This document shows, piece by piece, positions 48,712 to 55,832 of a stretch of 64,000 nt of DNA (positions are counted from its first letter, which is position 1; each line of letters opens with the position of its first letter). The stretch spans positions 501,001 through 565,000 of the forward strand of contig JAHHEN010000002.1 of assembly GCA_018982785.1 (NCBI GenBank), read 5' to 3'. A program made the translations under genes and the position numbers. Below the pieces are notes generated by a model. It did no database searches. It had not been told where the DNA came from and was given only the letters and a program-made list of their open reading frames with translations. The DNA is from Enterococcus innesii. Lineage in GTDB: Bacteria; Bacillota; Bacilli; Lactobacillales; Enterococcaceae.

Positions 48712-50352
48712 ATGAATGATAAACTAATTTCGTATTCCATAATTAGTATTAATAATGAGAACAACATGGATTATTTATCTAATTTTACACCTTTTGTAAT
48801 TGAAGTTCTAAAATCTTGTCATGAAGAATATATTCGAAAAGATTATGTGAAAGAAAAATTACAAAAGAATTATTCTTTAGATATACCAAATGGAGTAATC
48901 GAAAAACTTCTAGCAAGACTTGAAAAAGATAATTATATTATAACTGAGCAAATTGATTCAAGATCTTATGTATACAAGCCGAATTATGAGCTTTTAGAAA
49001 CGTCTAACCTATTGAATAAAAAAATTGAATTTGAGAAAAATTATAAAGAACTAGTTAGTGAGTACATTAAATATTGTAGTGAAAAACATAATATAAGGAA
49101 AGATGAAGAAGAGGCTGAAAGGGATATATTAGATATAATAGGAGAGAAGAAAATTGACATACTGGAAGCTGAGTTAGGGAATAGTAGTTTTTCAATAAAA
49201 AATGATGATATATATAGCAATTATTTGATAGGTACATTTGTCAAGTATTTGAATAAAACAGAATCGTACTTGTATCACTATTTAGTAGACATAGTAAAGG
49301 GAAGTATGTTAATGAATGTGGTCTACTTTAATGAAAAATCAAATGTACAAATGAAATTTAAAGAAACATCAGTTTATTTAGATACCTCTTTCATTATGTA
49401 TGCTCTTGGATTGTCAGGTTCAGATAGACAAGCTCCTTGCACTGAATTACTTAACCTATTGCAAAAAAGTGGTGCCCTCATAAAGTGTTTCTCCGATAAT
49501 GTTGACGAAATTCGAGGAATCCTTAGCTGGACAAAGCATAATTTATATCAAGTAAAAGATAAGCATGATACCATTCAATATTTCTTGGAGCAAGATTTTA
49601 CTGATAATGACATTGAAATGCTTATTTATTCTATTGAGGAAAAAATAAAAAATTTAGGTATTGCAATAGAAGATATTTGTTATGATGAGGACGAATATAA
49701 ATACAATATTGATGAGCAAAAATTTGATGAACTTCTAGAAGAAAATTTAAAATATGGAAGATCAAAAGCGCGAGAAACCGATGTCAAAACAATATCAGCA
49801 ATAGTTAGGATGAGAAAAGGTAAAAATTATCTACACATTGAAGAATGTAAAGCGTTGATGATAACTACTAATAAAGCTTTAGTTTCTACATCAGCAAAAT
49901 TCTTTCTCACAGACAATGTACGTCAAATAAATCCTATTATGCATGAGAATTCTGTACTTAACTTAGTATGGATTAAAAATCCTAATTTATCATTAGACTT
50001 ACCTAATAAAATTCTCATATCTAATTGTTTTTCTGCAATCTCTCCGTCGGATCGATTTTGGAGTAAGTATCTAGATGAAATAGAAAGATTAAGCCAAGAT
50101 GGTAGAATTATTACAGAAGAAGATGTTGTTACATTAAGATATACAAAATTAGCTAAAGAAATATTGATGGAGACGACATTAGGAAATGAAGAGAGAATAG
50201 ATAGTAGTACAATAGAAAATATTTTGAATCAAATAGAAACTAAAAAGAATGAAGAAAAAAATCTATTGAAGACGAAAAAAATAAAACTATTGATGAATTA
50301 CAAAGAGAACTGCATGAACGTAAAAGTAAAGAAAATCAGAAAATTATTTTAA
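48712..50352 (+). CDS. Winged-helix/PIN-like protein with (frameshifted) coiled coil and membrane tail
   Basis: A 546-residue protein as read. Residues ~25-95 resemble a winged helix (EVLKSCHEEYIRKDYVKEKL, VIEKLLARLEKDNYIITEQI). Residues ~218-400 look PIN-like: SVYLDTSFIMYAL with Asp224, RETDVKTISAIV with Asp357, and ALMITTNKALV in place of the usual 'TnD'. After residue ~515 an A7 run (50255-50261) shifts the frame. Restoring one A gives a coiled coil (SIEDEKNKTIDELQRELHER), and one more base at 50368-50372 leads to two membrane helices ending at 50629. I infer a membrane-tethered nuclease, possibly a defence effector. AAAGGAAAG precedes ATG 48712. Confidence 0.65.
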   Translation: MNDKLISYSIISINNENNMDYLSNFTPFVIEVLKSCHEEYIRKDYVKEKLQKNYSLDIPNGVIEKLLARLEKDNYIITEQIDSRSYVYKPNYELLETSNLLNKKIEFEKNYKELVSEYIKYCSEKHNIRKDEEEAERDILDIIGEKKIDILEAELGNSSFSIKNDDIYSNYLIGTFVKYLNKTESYLYHYLVDIVKGSMLMNVVYFNEKSNVQMKFKETSVYLDTSFIMYALGLSGSDRQAPCTELLNLLQKSGALIKCFSDNVDEIRGILSWTKHNLYQVKDKHDTIQYFLEQDFTDNDIEMLIYSIEEKIKNLGIAIEDICYDEDEYKYNIDEQKFDELLEENLKYGRSKARETDVKTISAIVRMRKGKNYLHIEECKALMITTNKALVSTSAKFFLTDNVRQINPIMHENSVLNLVWIKNPNLSLDLPNKILISNCFSAISPSDRFWSKYLDEIERLSQDGRIITEEDVVTLRYTKLAKEILMETTLGNEERIDSSTIENILNQIETKKNEEKNLLKTKKIKLLMNYKENCMNVKVKKIRKLF

Positions 50353-50629
50353 GAAATACAAAGAGACAAAAAGTTATCCATATATTTTTTTAGTAACTAA
50401 GTATTCGATAGGAATTTTATTTGGCGGTTCTTCTTATTTTGTTTCTCAATTGAATGATGTGGATAATAAAATATCAATCGTTATATTACTTGTGTTCACA
50501 GGTTTAATTCCAGCATTAGACTTTCTTGATTTATTTAACTTAAAAAATATTTTATCCTCACTTGAAAACAAGATACAAAAAAAGTTTGAACTAGAAATTC
50601 CTAATCCAGATATTTCATCTGAGGTTTAA
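50353..50629 (+). pseudogene. C-terminal membrane segment of the PIN-like protein, out of frame
   Basis: Open in the frame of 50373-50629 with two hydrophobic segments (KYSIGILFGGSSYFVSQ and ISIVILLVFTGLIPALDFLD) and an acidic end. No start codon or RBS of its own. It reads naturally as the tail of the upstream gene after two single-base restorations. Confidence 0.6.
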
Positions 50630-50870
50630 TGAAAAATCGATTCTAGATTTTTATTTCCAATTAAGTTGGTGTAAAAAAAGTATATCTTACCATAATTGTT
50701 CTAAGTTTATGTTCAAATCAGAAAAATAGAGTGCAAAATAAAGGATTCTTATTAGAAAATAAAAATCCTTTACTTGGGTAATAATTTGTGGTGGCAATAG
50801 TATGCAAATTTAACAGTTCTTATAACATGCTATAAATTATGAGTTTGTTTAAGTAGGTTTTATATGTTTC
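50630..50870. other. Noncoding stretch after the PIN-like gene
   Basis: About 240 bases, AT-rich. Holds a terminator-like inverted repeat TAAAGGATT/AATCCTTTA (50739-50747, 50764-50772). No gene seen. Confidence 0.55.
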
Positions 50871-51024
50871 TATCAAAAGCACGCCACGCAATTTGAATAC
50901 GTTTTTGAATACGACCAGAAAACCAATCAATAAGAATTATCACCAATAAAGTGATTAACTCTATCAAAAAATCATTGAATTATCAACTATCTTCAGCTAC
51001 TATCAATGAACTTAACTTCACGGC
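50871..51024. repeat. Inner (decayed) right end of the element
   Basis: 154 bases that align without gaps to 51241-51394. Contains 22-bp repeat copy C, paired TTGAATACG sites (50893-50901, 50905-50913) and a decayed core TTCACGGC (51017-51024), which differs from attR TTCATGGC and lacks the GAAGAAGA extension. Confidence 0.8.
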
Positions 51025-51240
51025 TAAAATAGAATAACTTGAATCCTCAAATAACTTCCCTACCTGCTATTTTGGCTACGTTCCCGATGATAGTATCTGC
51101 TGATATATACCGTCAGTCTATAGTAATTTGTTAAATCAAATATCTCTGCAAAGCCAATTCCTCTCCTCTGATTCCCAAAAGAGTCATTGGAAGGATCAGT
51201 TGGTAACATATTTTATTTTGACAGATTCTTCAGTCTTTTC
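51025..51240. other. Spacer between the two right ends
   Basis: 216 bases with no recognisable gene; presumably a leftover from an earlier integration or deletion. Confidence 0.5.
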
Positions 51241-51394
51241 TATCAAAAGCACACCACGCAACTTGAATACGTTTTTGAATACGATTAGAAAACCAGTCAA
51301 GATGAATTATCATCAATAAAGTGATTAGCTCTATTCAGAAATCATTTAATTATCAACTATCTTCAATTATCGTCAATGAACTTAACTTCATGGC
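51241..51394. repeat. Outer (active) right end of the element
   Basis: Same 154-base arrangement as 50871-51024: 22-bp repeat copy D, paired TTGAATACG (51263-51271, 51275-51283), then the intact core. Confidence 0.8.
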
Positions 51395-51406
51395 GGAAGA
51401 AGAAGA
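51387..51406 (+). repeat. attR core
   Basis: TTCATGGCGGAAGAAGAAGA, identical to attL; followed by GTAATAA, the original stop of the DUF1292 gene. Confidence 0.9.
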
Positions 51407-51418
51407 GTAATAAGCTGC

Positions 51419-51457
51419 AAGTGCTGGCCCTTTTCATAAGGGATCAGCACTTTTTTT
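51419..51457 (+). terminator. Original DUF1292 terminator, displaced by the element
   Basis: AAGTGCTG-g-CCCTT pairs with AAGGG-at-CAGCACTT, followed by T run. Confidence 0.8.
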
Positions 51458-51516
51458 GATTTTTAACGACTGTTTATTATAGAAGCAAGCCTGCTTTTTT
51501 GAAAGGAATGAGTAAA

Positions 51517-51936
51517 ATGAATCACGTAACGATTTTTGAGCTTGAAAAGATCGCAGAAGAGCAGCTAGTTTTTGCGGTGATCATCAGCAAGTATCAAGAA
51601 AAGCTCGTCTATGTCAAACACAAAGAACGAGACACATTAGAAATACCCGGAGGTAAGCGAGAACTAGGAGAAAGCATCACAGAGTGTGCCGCCCGTGAAT
51701 TAAAAGAAGAAACAGGCGCTAAGCAATTTACTCTAGAGCCGTTATTTATCTATGGGGTAGAAAAAGACGGGGAGACCGATTACGGCTTGGTGTTTGAAGC
51801 CCAGATCACGGACTTGCAGGATGAATTGACCTCAGAGATCGAAGCAATCTATGTAATGGCAGAGCCGCCTACCAGCTGGACATATCCAACGATTCAGCCG
51901 TTGTTATTGGCAGAATATGTTAAACGAGCAAAATAA
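51517..51936 (+). CDS. NUDIX hydrolase
   Basis: A 140-residue pyrophosphohydrolase with an intact Nudix box from Gly of PGGKRELGES through CAARELKEETGA (pattern Gx5Ex7REUxEExGU). I chose ATG 51517 after GAAAGGA. First chromosomal gene after attR, so it was the neighbour of DUF1292 before integration. Substrate unknown (8-oxo-dGTP or other NDP-X). Confidence 0.88.
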   Translation: MNHVTIFELEKIAEEQLVFAVIISKYQEKLVYVKHKERDTLEIPGGKRELGESITECAARELKEETGAKQFTLEPLFIYGVEKDGETDYGLVFEAQITDLQDELTSEIEAIYVMAEPPTSWTYPTIQPLLLAEYVKRAK

Positions 51937-52047
51937 TAATTCAGCCAGCTCAATGGAGGGCTGTCTTGAGTGGGAAAGTAAAAGAAGCTTATTTGAAAGA
52001 GTGAGCGAATGAGTTGCGTGATCCTACAATCAGGCGTAGGATGAAAA

Positions 52048-52061
52048 TGTAAACGTTATCT
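52048..52061 (+). promoter_or_regulatory. cre box upstream of lactate oxidase
   Basis: TGTAAACGTTATCT matches the cre consensus TGWAANCGNTNWCA at 13 of 14 positions, 22 bases before the start codon; CcpA repression by sugar is likely. Confidence 0.6.
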
Positions 52062-52082
52062 TATTGGAGAGTAGGGAAAGGC

Positions 52083-53186
52083 ATGGAAAAAATTTATCAA
52101 GCAAGTACAGCAGAAGGAGCAATTGATTTTATCAATATGCGCGATTTGGAGATCGCGGCAGAGGAAGTGATTCCTAAAGGTGGGTATGGCTATATCAGCA
52201 GTGGTGCGGGGGATATTTTTACCTATCAAGAAAATGAACGCGCCTTCAATCACAAATTGATCATTCCTCATGTCTTAAAGGACATTGAATTACCGGACAC
52301 AACGTTGTCCTTTGGCGGTGATACGTTGTCAGCGCCAATCATTATGGCGCCTGTGGCTGCCCACGGCTTAGCAAATGTTGCGGCAGAACAAGCGTCAGCC
52401 AAAGGTGTTTCACGTTTTGGCACGATCTATACGGCGAGTTCGTATGCCTCTTGTACGTTGGAAGAAATCCGAGCAGCTGGTGGCCAAGAAGCGCCGCAGT
52501 GGTTCCAATTTTATATGAGTAAAGACGATGGCATCAATAAAGACATCTTGGCGATGGCAAAACGCAATGGCGCCAAAGCGATCGTTTTGACCGCAGATGC
52601 AACTGTTGGGGGCAATCGAGAAACGGATCGCCGCAATGGCTTCACCTTTCCGTTGGCAATGCCGATCGTTCAGGCCTATCAATCAGGGATCGGACAAACG
52701 ATGGATGCCGTTTACGGTTCCTCAAAACAAAAATTAAGTCCCCAGGATGTCGCTTTTATCGCCAAAGAATCTGACTTGCCAGTTTATGTCAAAGGGGTGC
52801 AATCAGAAGAAGATGTGGAACGAGCTTTAGGGGCAGGTGCACAAGGGATTTGGGTCTCAAATCACGGGGGACGCCAATTGGATGGTGGCCCAGCTTCCTT
52901 TGATTCCTTACAGATCGTGGCTGAAGCAGTGGCAGGTCGGGCGCCGATCGTCTTTGATAGCGGGGTACGGCGTGGACAGCATGTCTTTAAAGCGATTGCT
53001 TGCGGAGCAGATCTAGTGGCGATCGGCCGCCCAGTGATCTATGGGTTGGCTCTAGGTGGTGCTACCGGTGTTCAACAAGTCTTTGATTTCTTCAAAAAAG
53101 AATTGGAGATGGTCATGCAGCTTGCGGGGACGCAAACGGTGGCAGATATCAAAAAAGCCGTTTTACGGGACAATCGTTATTTATAA
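52083..53186 (+). CDS. lctO: L-lactate oxidase (FMN alpha-hydroxy acid oxidase)
   Basis: A 367-residue FMN enzyme of the family that oxidises L-lactate to pyruvate with release of hydrogen peroxide. Motifs: PIIMAPVAAHGLAN, FQFYMSKDD, LTADATVGGNRE, the active-site SNHGGRQLDGGP with the catalytic His and Arg, and FDSGVRRGQHVFKA for FMN phosphate. Domain pattern follows Aerococcus lactate oxidase. GGAGAGTAGGGAAAGG precedes the ATG. Likely sugar-repressed through the cre box. Confidence 0.9.
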   Translation: MEKIYQASTAEGAIDFINMRDLEIAAEEVIPKGGYGYISSGAGDIFTYQENERAFNHKLIIPHVLKDIELPDTTLSFGGDTLSAPIIMAPVAAHGLANVAAEQASAKGVSRFGTIYTASSYASCTLEEIRAAGGQEAPQWFQFYMSKDDGINKDILAMAKRNGAKAIVLTADATVGGNRETDRRNGFTFPLAMPIVQAYQSGIGQTMDAVYGSSKQKLSPQDVAFIAKESDLPVYVKGVQSEEDVERALGAGAQGIWVSNHGGRQLDGGPASFDSLQIVAEAVAGRAPIVFDSGVRRGQHVFKAIACGADLVAIGRPVIYGLALGGATGVQQVFDFFKKELEMVMQLAGTQTVADIKKAVLRDNRYL

Positions 53187-53196
53187 GCAATCCCTC

Positions 53197-53231
53197 AAAA
53201 AGCACTCGAGTCGTTGACTCAGGTGCTTTTT
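53197..53231 (+). terminator. Terminator of lctO
   Basis: AAAAAGCAC and GAGTC arms pair with GACTC and GTGCTTTTT. Confidence 0.85.
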
Positions 53232-53299
53232 CAATGATCCTTTCTGATCCTGAAGAGCAGAGGAAACAGTTCTTTTCGCCGTAAAAAGTGTATATGATT

Positions 53300-53327
53300 T
53301 TGAAACAATTGCAAAATCCGCTACACT
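53300..53327 (+). promoter_or_regulatory. Promoter of the GT32 gene
   Basis: TTGAAA (53300-53305), 16 bases, TACACT (53322-53327). Confidence 0.5.
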
Positions 53328-53361
53328 TAAAAGAGACCAATAAACTAAAGGAGAGAGATTG

Positions 53362-53988
53362 ATGATTCCAAAAATTATTCATTATTGCTGGTTTGGCGGC
53401 AATCCATTAGGTGAACAAGAAAAGAAATACATGGATACCTGGAAAAAATATTGTCCGGATTATGAGATCAAACGTTGGGATGAATCAACGATCGACCTTT
53501 CAAAATTCGGTCCTTATCTAAAAGAGGCCTATGACCAAGAAGAATGGGCATTTGTGTCAGATGTGGTTCGTTTGTATGCGTTAGTGACAGAAGGCGGTAT
53601 TTATATGGATACCGATATCGAGGTGGTCAAACCTTTAGATGAGCTCTTGACACTGGAGGCATTTATGGGCTTTGAGATCGAAACCAAGATTTCTACTGGG
53701 ATCATTGGAGCGGTGCCGCACCATCCCTTTATGGAAGAATGGTACCACGATTACGATGACCGAAAATTTGTCCGGGCAGAAAAAACGGAAGATGTCGTCA
53801 CCAATGTGATCCGAGTGACGGAACTGCTGCAAAACCACGGATTAGAATTGAATAATCAACGACAAACCGTTAAAGGCGTAGAAATCTTCCCGCAAATGAC
53901 GTTTTCACCAAAAAGCTATATCACGGGTGAGGTTGAAGAAGATCCGAGTACGATGGTGATCCATCAGTTTTCTGGGTCTTGGTTATAA
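53362..53988 (+). CDS. GT32-type glycosyltransferase
   Basis: A 208-residue glycosyltransferase of the DXD-sugar family (Gly_transf_sug). It begins IPKIIHYCWFGG, the family start, and has the DXD motif in GGIYMDTDIEVVKPL that binds UDP-sugar and metal. Cytoplasmic face, no TM. Such enzymes decorate capsular or wall polysaccharides; no polysaccharide cluster is next to it, so the acceptor is unknown. AAAGGAGAG before ATG 53362. Confidence 0.88.
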   Translation: MIPKIIHYCWFGGNPLGEQEKKYMDTWKKYCPDYEIKRWDESTIDLSKFGPYLKEAYDQEEWAFVSDVVRLYALVTEGGIYMDTDIEVVKPLDELLTLEAFMGFEIETKISTGIIGAVPHHPFMEEWYHDYDDRKFVRAEKTEDVVTNVIRVTELLQNHGLELNNQRQTVKGVEIFPQMTFSPKSYITGEVEEDPSTMVIHQFSGSWL

Positions 53989-54003
53989 AAGAGTAAGTCT
54001 ATG

Positions 54004-54039
54004 AAAGGACGGACAGTGGGAAAGCTGTCCGTCCTTTTT
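54004..54039 (+). terminator. Terminator of the GT32 gene
   Basis: AAAGGACGGACAG inverted as CTGTCCGTCCTTT, then T run. Confidence 0.9.
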
Positions 54040-54100
54040 GCTTTTGCAAGGGATAATGGAGATGTGATAGAATAGCTTGATAAAAAAAGGAGGCGTTTTG

Positions 54101-54609
54101 ATGGCTATCAAACGATGTACTTTGGCAGATTTAGAAGAATTGGGAGAAATCAGCGTATCCACCTATTACGATACATTTGCTCCTTTCAATACGGAGGAAA
54201 ATACCCGCATCTATCTAGAAGAAGCCTACAATCTGCCGAAACTGACCCGAGAGTTAGAAAATCCGCAATCGGCGTTTTATTTTTTACAAGAAAATGATCA
54301 AACCGTAGGATATATCAAACTTAACTGGGGGAGGCGCAAACGGAAGCAATCGCCCCAGAGGGGTTGGAAATTGAACGAATCTATATCAAAAAAGAACATA
54401 AGCGGATGGGCTATGGCAAAACACTGCTGCTGTTTGCCCAAGAGACCGCCAAAGAGCTGCAGAAAAAGTCGATCTGGTTAGGCGTTTGGGAATTCAACGA
54501 CAATGCGTTGGCTTTTTATCATACGATGGGCTTTGAAAGAGTTGGCAGTCATTCCTTTTTTATGGGGGATGATGAGCAGACGGATTTCTTGATGCTAAAA
54601 GAACTTTGA
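54101..54609 (+). pseudogene. GNAT acetyltransferase split by a one-base frameshift
   Basis: Typical PaiA/YhfO-like GNAT. ATG 54101 follows AAGGAGGCG. The first half (ending GYIKLNWG) breaks at a run of five G (54327-54331). One extra G gives WGEAQTEAIAPEGLEIERIY and the rest: KEHKRMGYGKTLLLFAQ (acetyl-CoA loop) and GVWEFNDNALAFYHTMGF. Restored length 170 residues, normal for the family. Real decay or base-calling error cannot be told apart here. Confidence 0.85.
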
Positions 54610-54730
54610 GTGCCGCCTTGTATGAGGAATTAGAAATTACTTTCCATTTTTTTGGCAATCAAGTATAGTTAAAGGGATTGATGAAAAAAGAACGATTGGT
54701 GAAAACCATCGCTAAGGAGAGCAATTGTAA

Positions 54731-55573
54731 ATGGAAAAACAGAGAAACGAAAGTATTTTGTCACGTTTTTTTAAAGGCGTGGTGATTGCCTTGGGCTTTA
54801 TCTTGCCTGGTGTTTCAGGAGGCGTATTGGCAGCCATCTTAGGCATTTATGAGCGGATGCTGCGCTTTATGGCACATCTGACGAAGAATTTTAAAGAGAA
54901 TTTCCTCTTTTTCCTACCAGTAGGGATTGGGGGAATCGTAGGGATCGGTCTTTTATCGAAGCCATTAGAGTGGCTGCTGCAAAATTATCAAATCATCGTT
55001 TTATGGGGCTTTGCGGGGGCAATTATTGGGACATTACCGGCACTTGCCAAAGAATCGACTTTAAAAAGCAAACGAACAACCGGTGATTTGATTTGGTTCT
55101 TCGGCAGTATGGTCATCGGCTTCTTGTTCCTCTATTTTATGGGCGATATCTTAGGAACGATTCCTGCCAATTTCATAGGTTTTGTGATCGCCGGCGGTCT
55201 GATCGCGTTAGGTGTTTTGGTTCCCGGCTTGAGTCCTTCAAACCTTTTGCTCGTTCTGGGCCTTTATGATCCGATGTTGAAAGGCTTTAAGAGCTTTGAC
55301 ATCATGGGTGTCTTTCTACCGATCGCCATTGGCGGCTTGGCAGTGATGCTGTTGTTTTCGAAATTGATGGAGTGGCTATTGACCCATTATCATTCAAAAG
55401 TCTATCACTTCATTTTAGGGATCGTTATTGCCTCAACGGGTTTGATCGTGATTCCTCCGGTGGCAAACTATAGCGGCTTTACTTGGATAACGGCCGTCAT
55501 CGGAATTATCTTGTTTGTCTTGGGGGCTGGGTTAGGTCTTTGGATGAGCAAGCTGGAAGAAAAATACAAGTAA
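54731..55573 (+). CDS. popT: DUF368 undecaprenyl-phosphate transporter PopT
   Basis: A 280-residue membrane protein with about eight to nine TM segments in two related halves, each with a conserved motif (ALGFILPGVSGGVLAAILGI and LGVLVPGLSPSNLLLVLGLY), the DUF368 hallmark. This family returns undecaprenyl phosphate across the membrane for wall synthesis. AAGGAGAGC before ATG 54731. Confidence 0.9.
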   Translation: MEKQRNESILSRFFKGVVIALGFILPGVSGGVLAAILGIYERMLRFMAHLTKNFKENFLFFLPVGIGGIVGIGLLSKPLEWLLQNYQIIVLWGFAGAIIGTLPALAKESTLKSKRTTGDLIWFFGSMVIGFLFLYFMGDILGTIPANFIGFVIAGGLIALGVLVPGLSPSNLLLVLGLYDPMLKGFKSFDIMGVFLPIAIGGLAVMLLFSKLMEWLLTHYHSKVYHFILGIVIASTGLIVIPPVANYSGFTWITAVIGIILFVLGAGLGLWMSKLEEKYK

Positions 55574-55575
55574 AT

Positions 55576-55611
55576 CAAAACGGCACATCGTTTGGCGATG
55601 TGCCGTTTTTG
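55576..55611 (+). terminator. Terminator of popT
   Basis: AAAACGGCACATCG inverted as CGATGTGCCGTTTT. Confidence 0.9.
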
Positions 55612-55832
55612 TTAGGTAATGATGAGGGCAGCTAAGAAGAAGCGCTGGTCGACAGCTGGTAGTAAAAAGATGGGAACATTTGAGAACGATATGATACAGG
55701 TTGGAAAACTGTTCTATTTTTGTTGAAAGATTTCCTAGTGTTTGGTATATTGTAGTCTATATAAAGAAGAATTTTTCATGTGTTACAGTTTAGATAATTG
55801 TTTGAGGTTTTTGAGGAAAAGGAGGGACAAGC
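55612..55832. other. Intergenic region before the amidase
   Basis: 221 bases, AT-rich near the right end (TATATAAAGAAG); probably the amidase operon promoter. No gene seen. Confidence 0.5.

Larger units (their letters stand above)
38799..51406. mobile_element. Integrated element (defective ICE-like), about 12.6 kb
   Basis: Bounded by an exact 20-bp direct repeat (38799-38818, 51387-51406). It carries integrase, paired XRE regulators, excisionase-like gene, replication-initiator-like gene, an EF1877/VirB6-like protein, an iteron-like array and a lipoprotein-XRE-PIN cargo. GC is clearly lower than in flanking genes. No relaxase, coupling protein or VirB4 ATPase is present. The site is the 3' end of the DUF1292 gene. 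Confidence 0.9.

Noticed and set aside
51128-51319. 63-residue plus-strand open frame crossing the right end of the element
   Set aside because: It runs over the 22-bp repeat and paired arm sites, has no ribosome site and no protein-like pattern; it is noncoding end sequence.
38907-51406. Calling the element a complete conjugative element or a prophage
   Set aside because: No relaxase, coupling protein or VirB4, and no capsid, terminase or lysis genes are visible.
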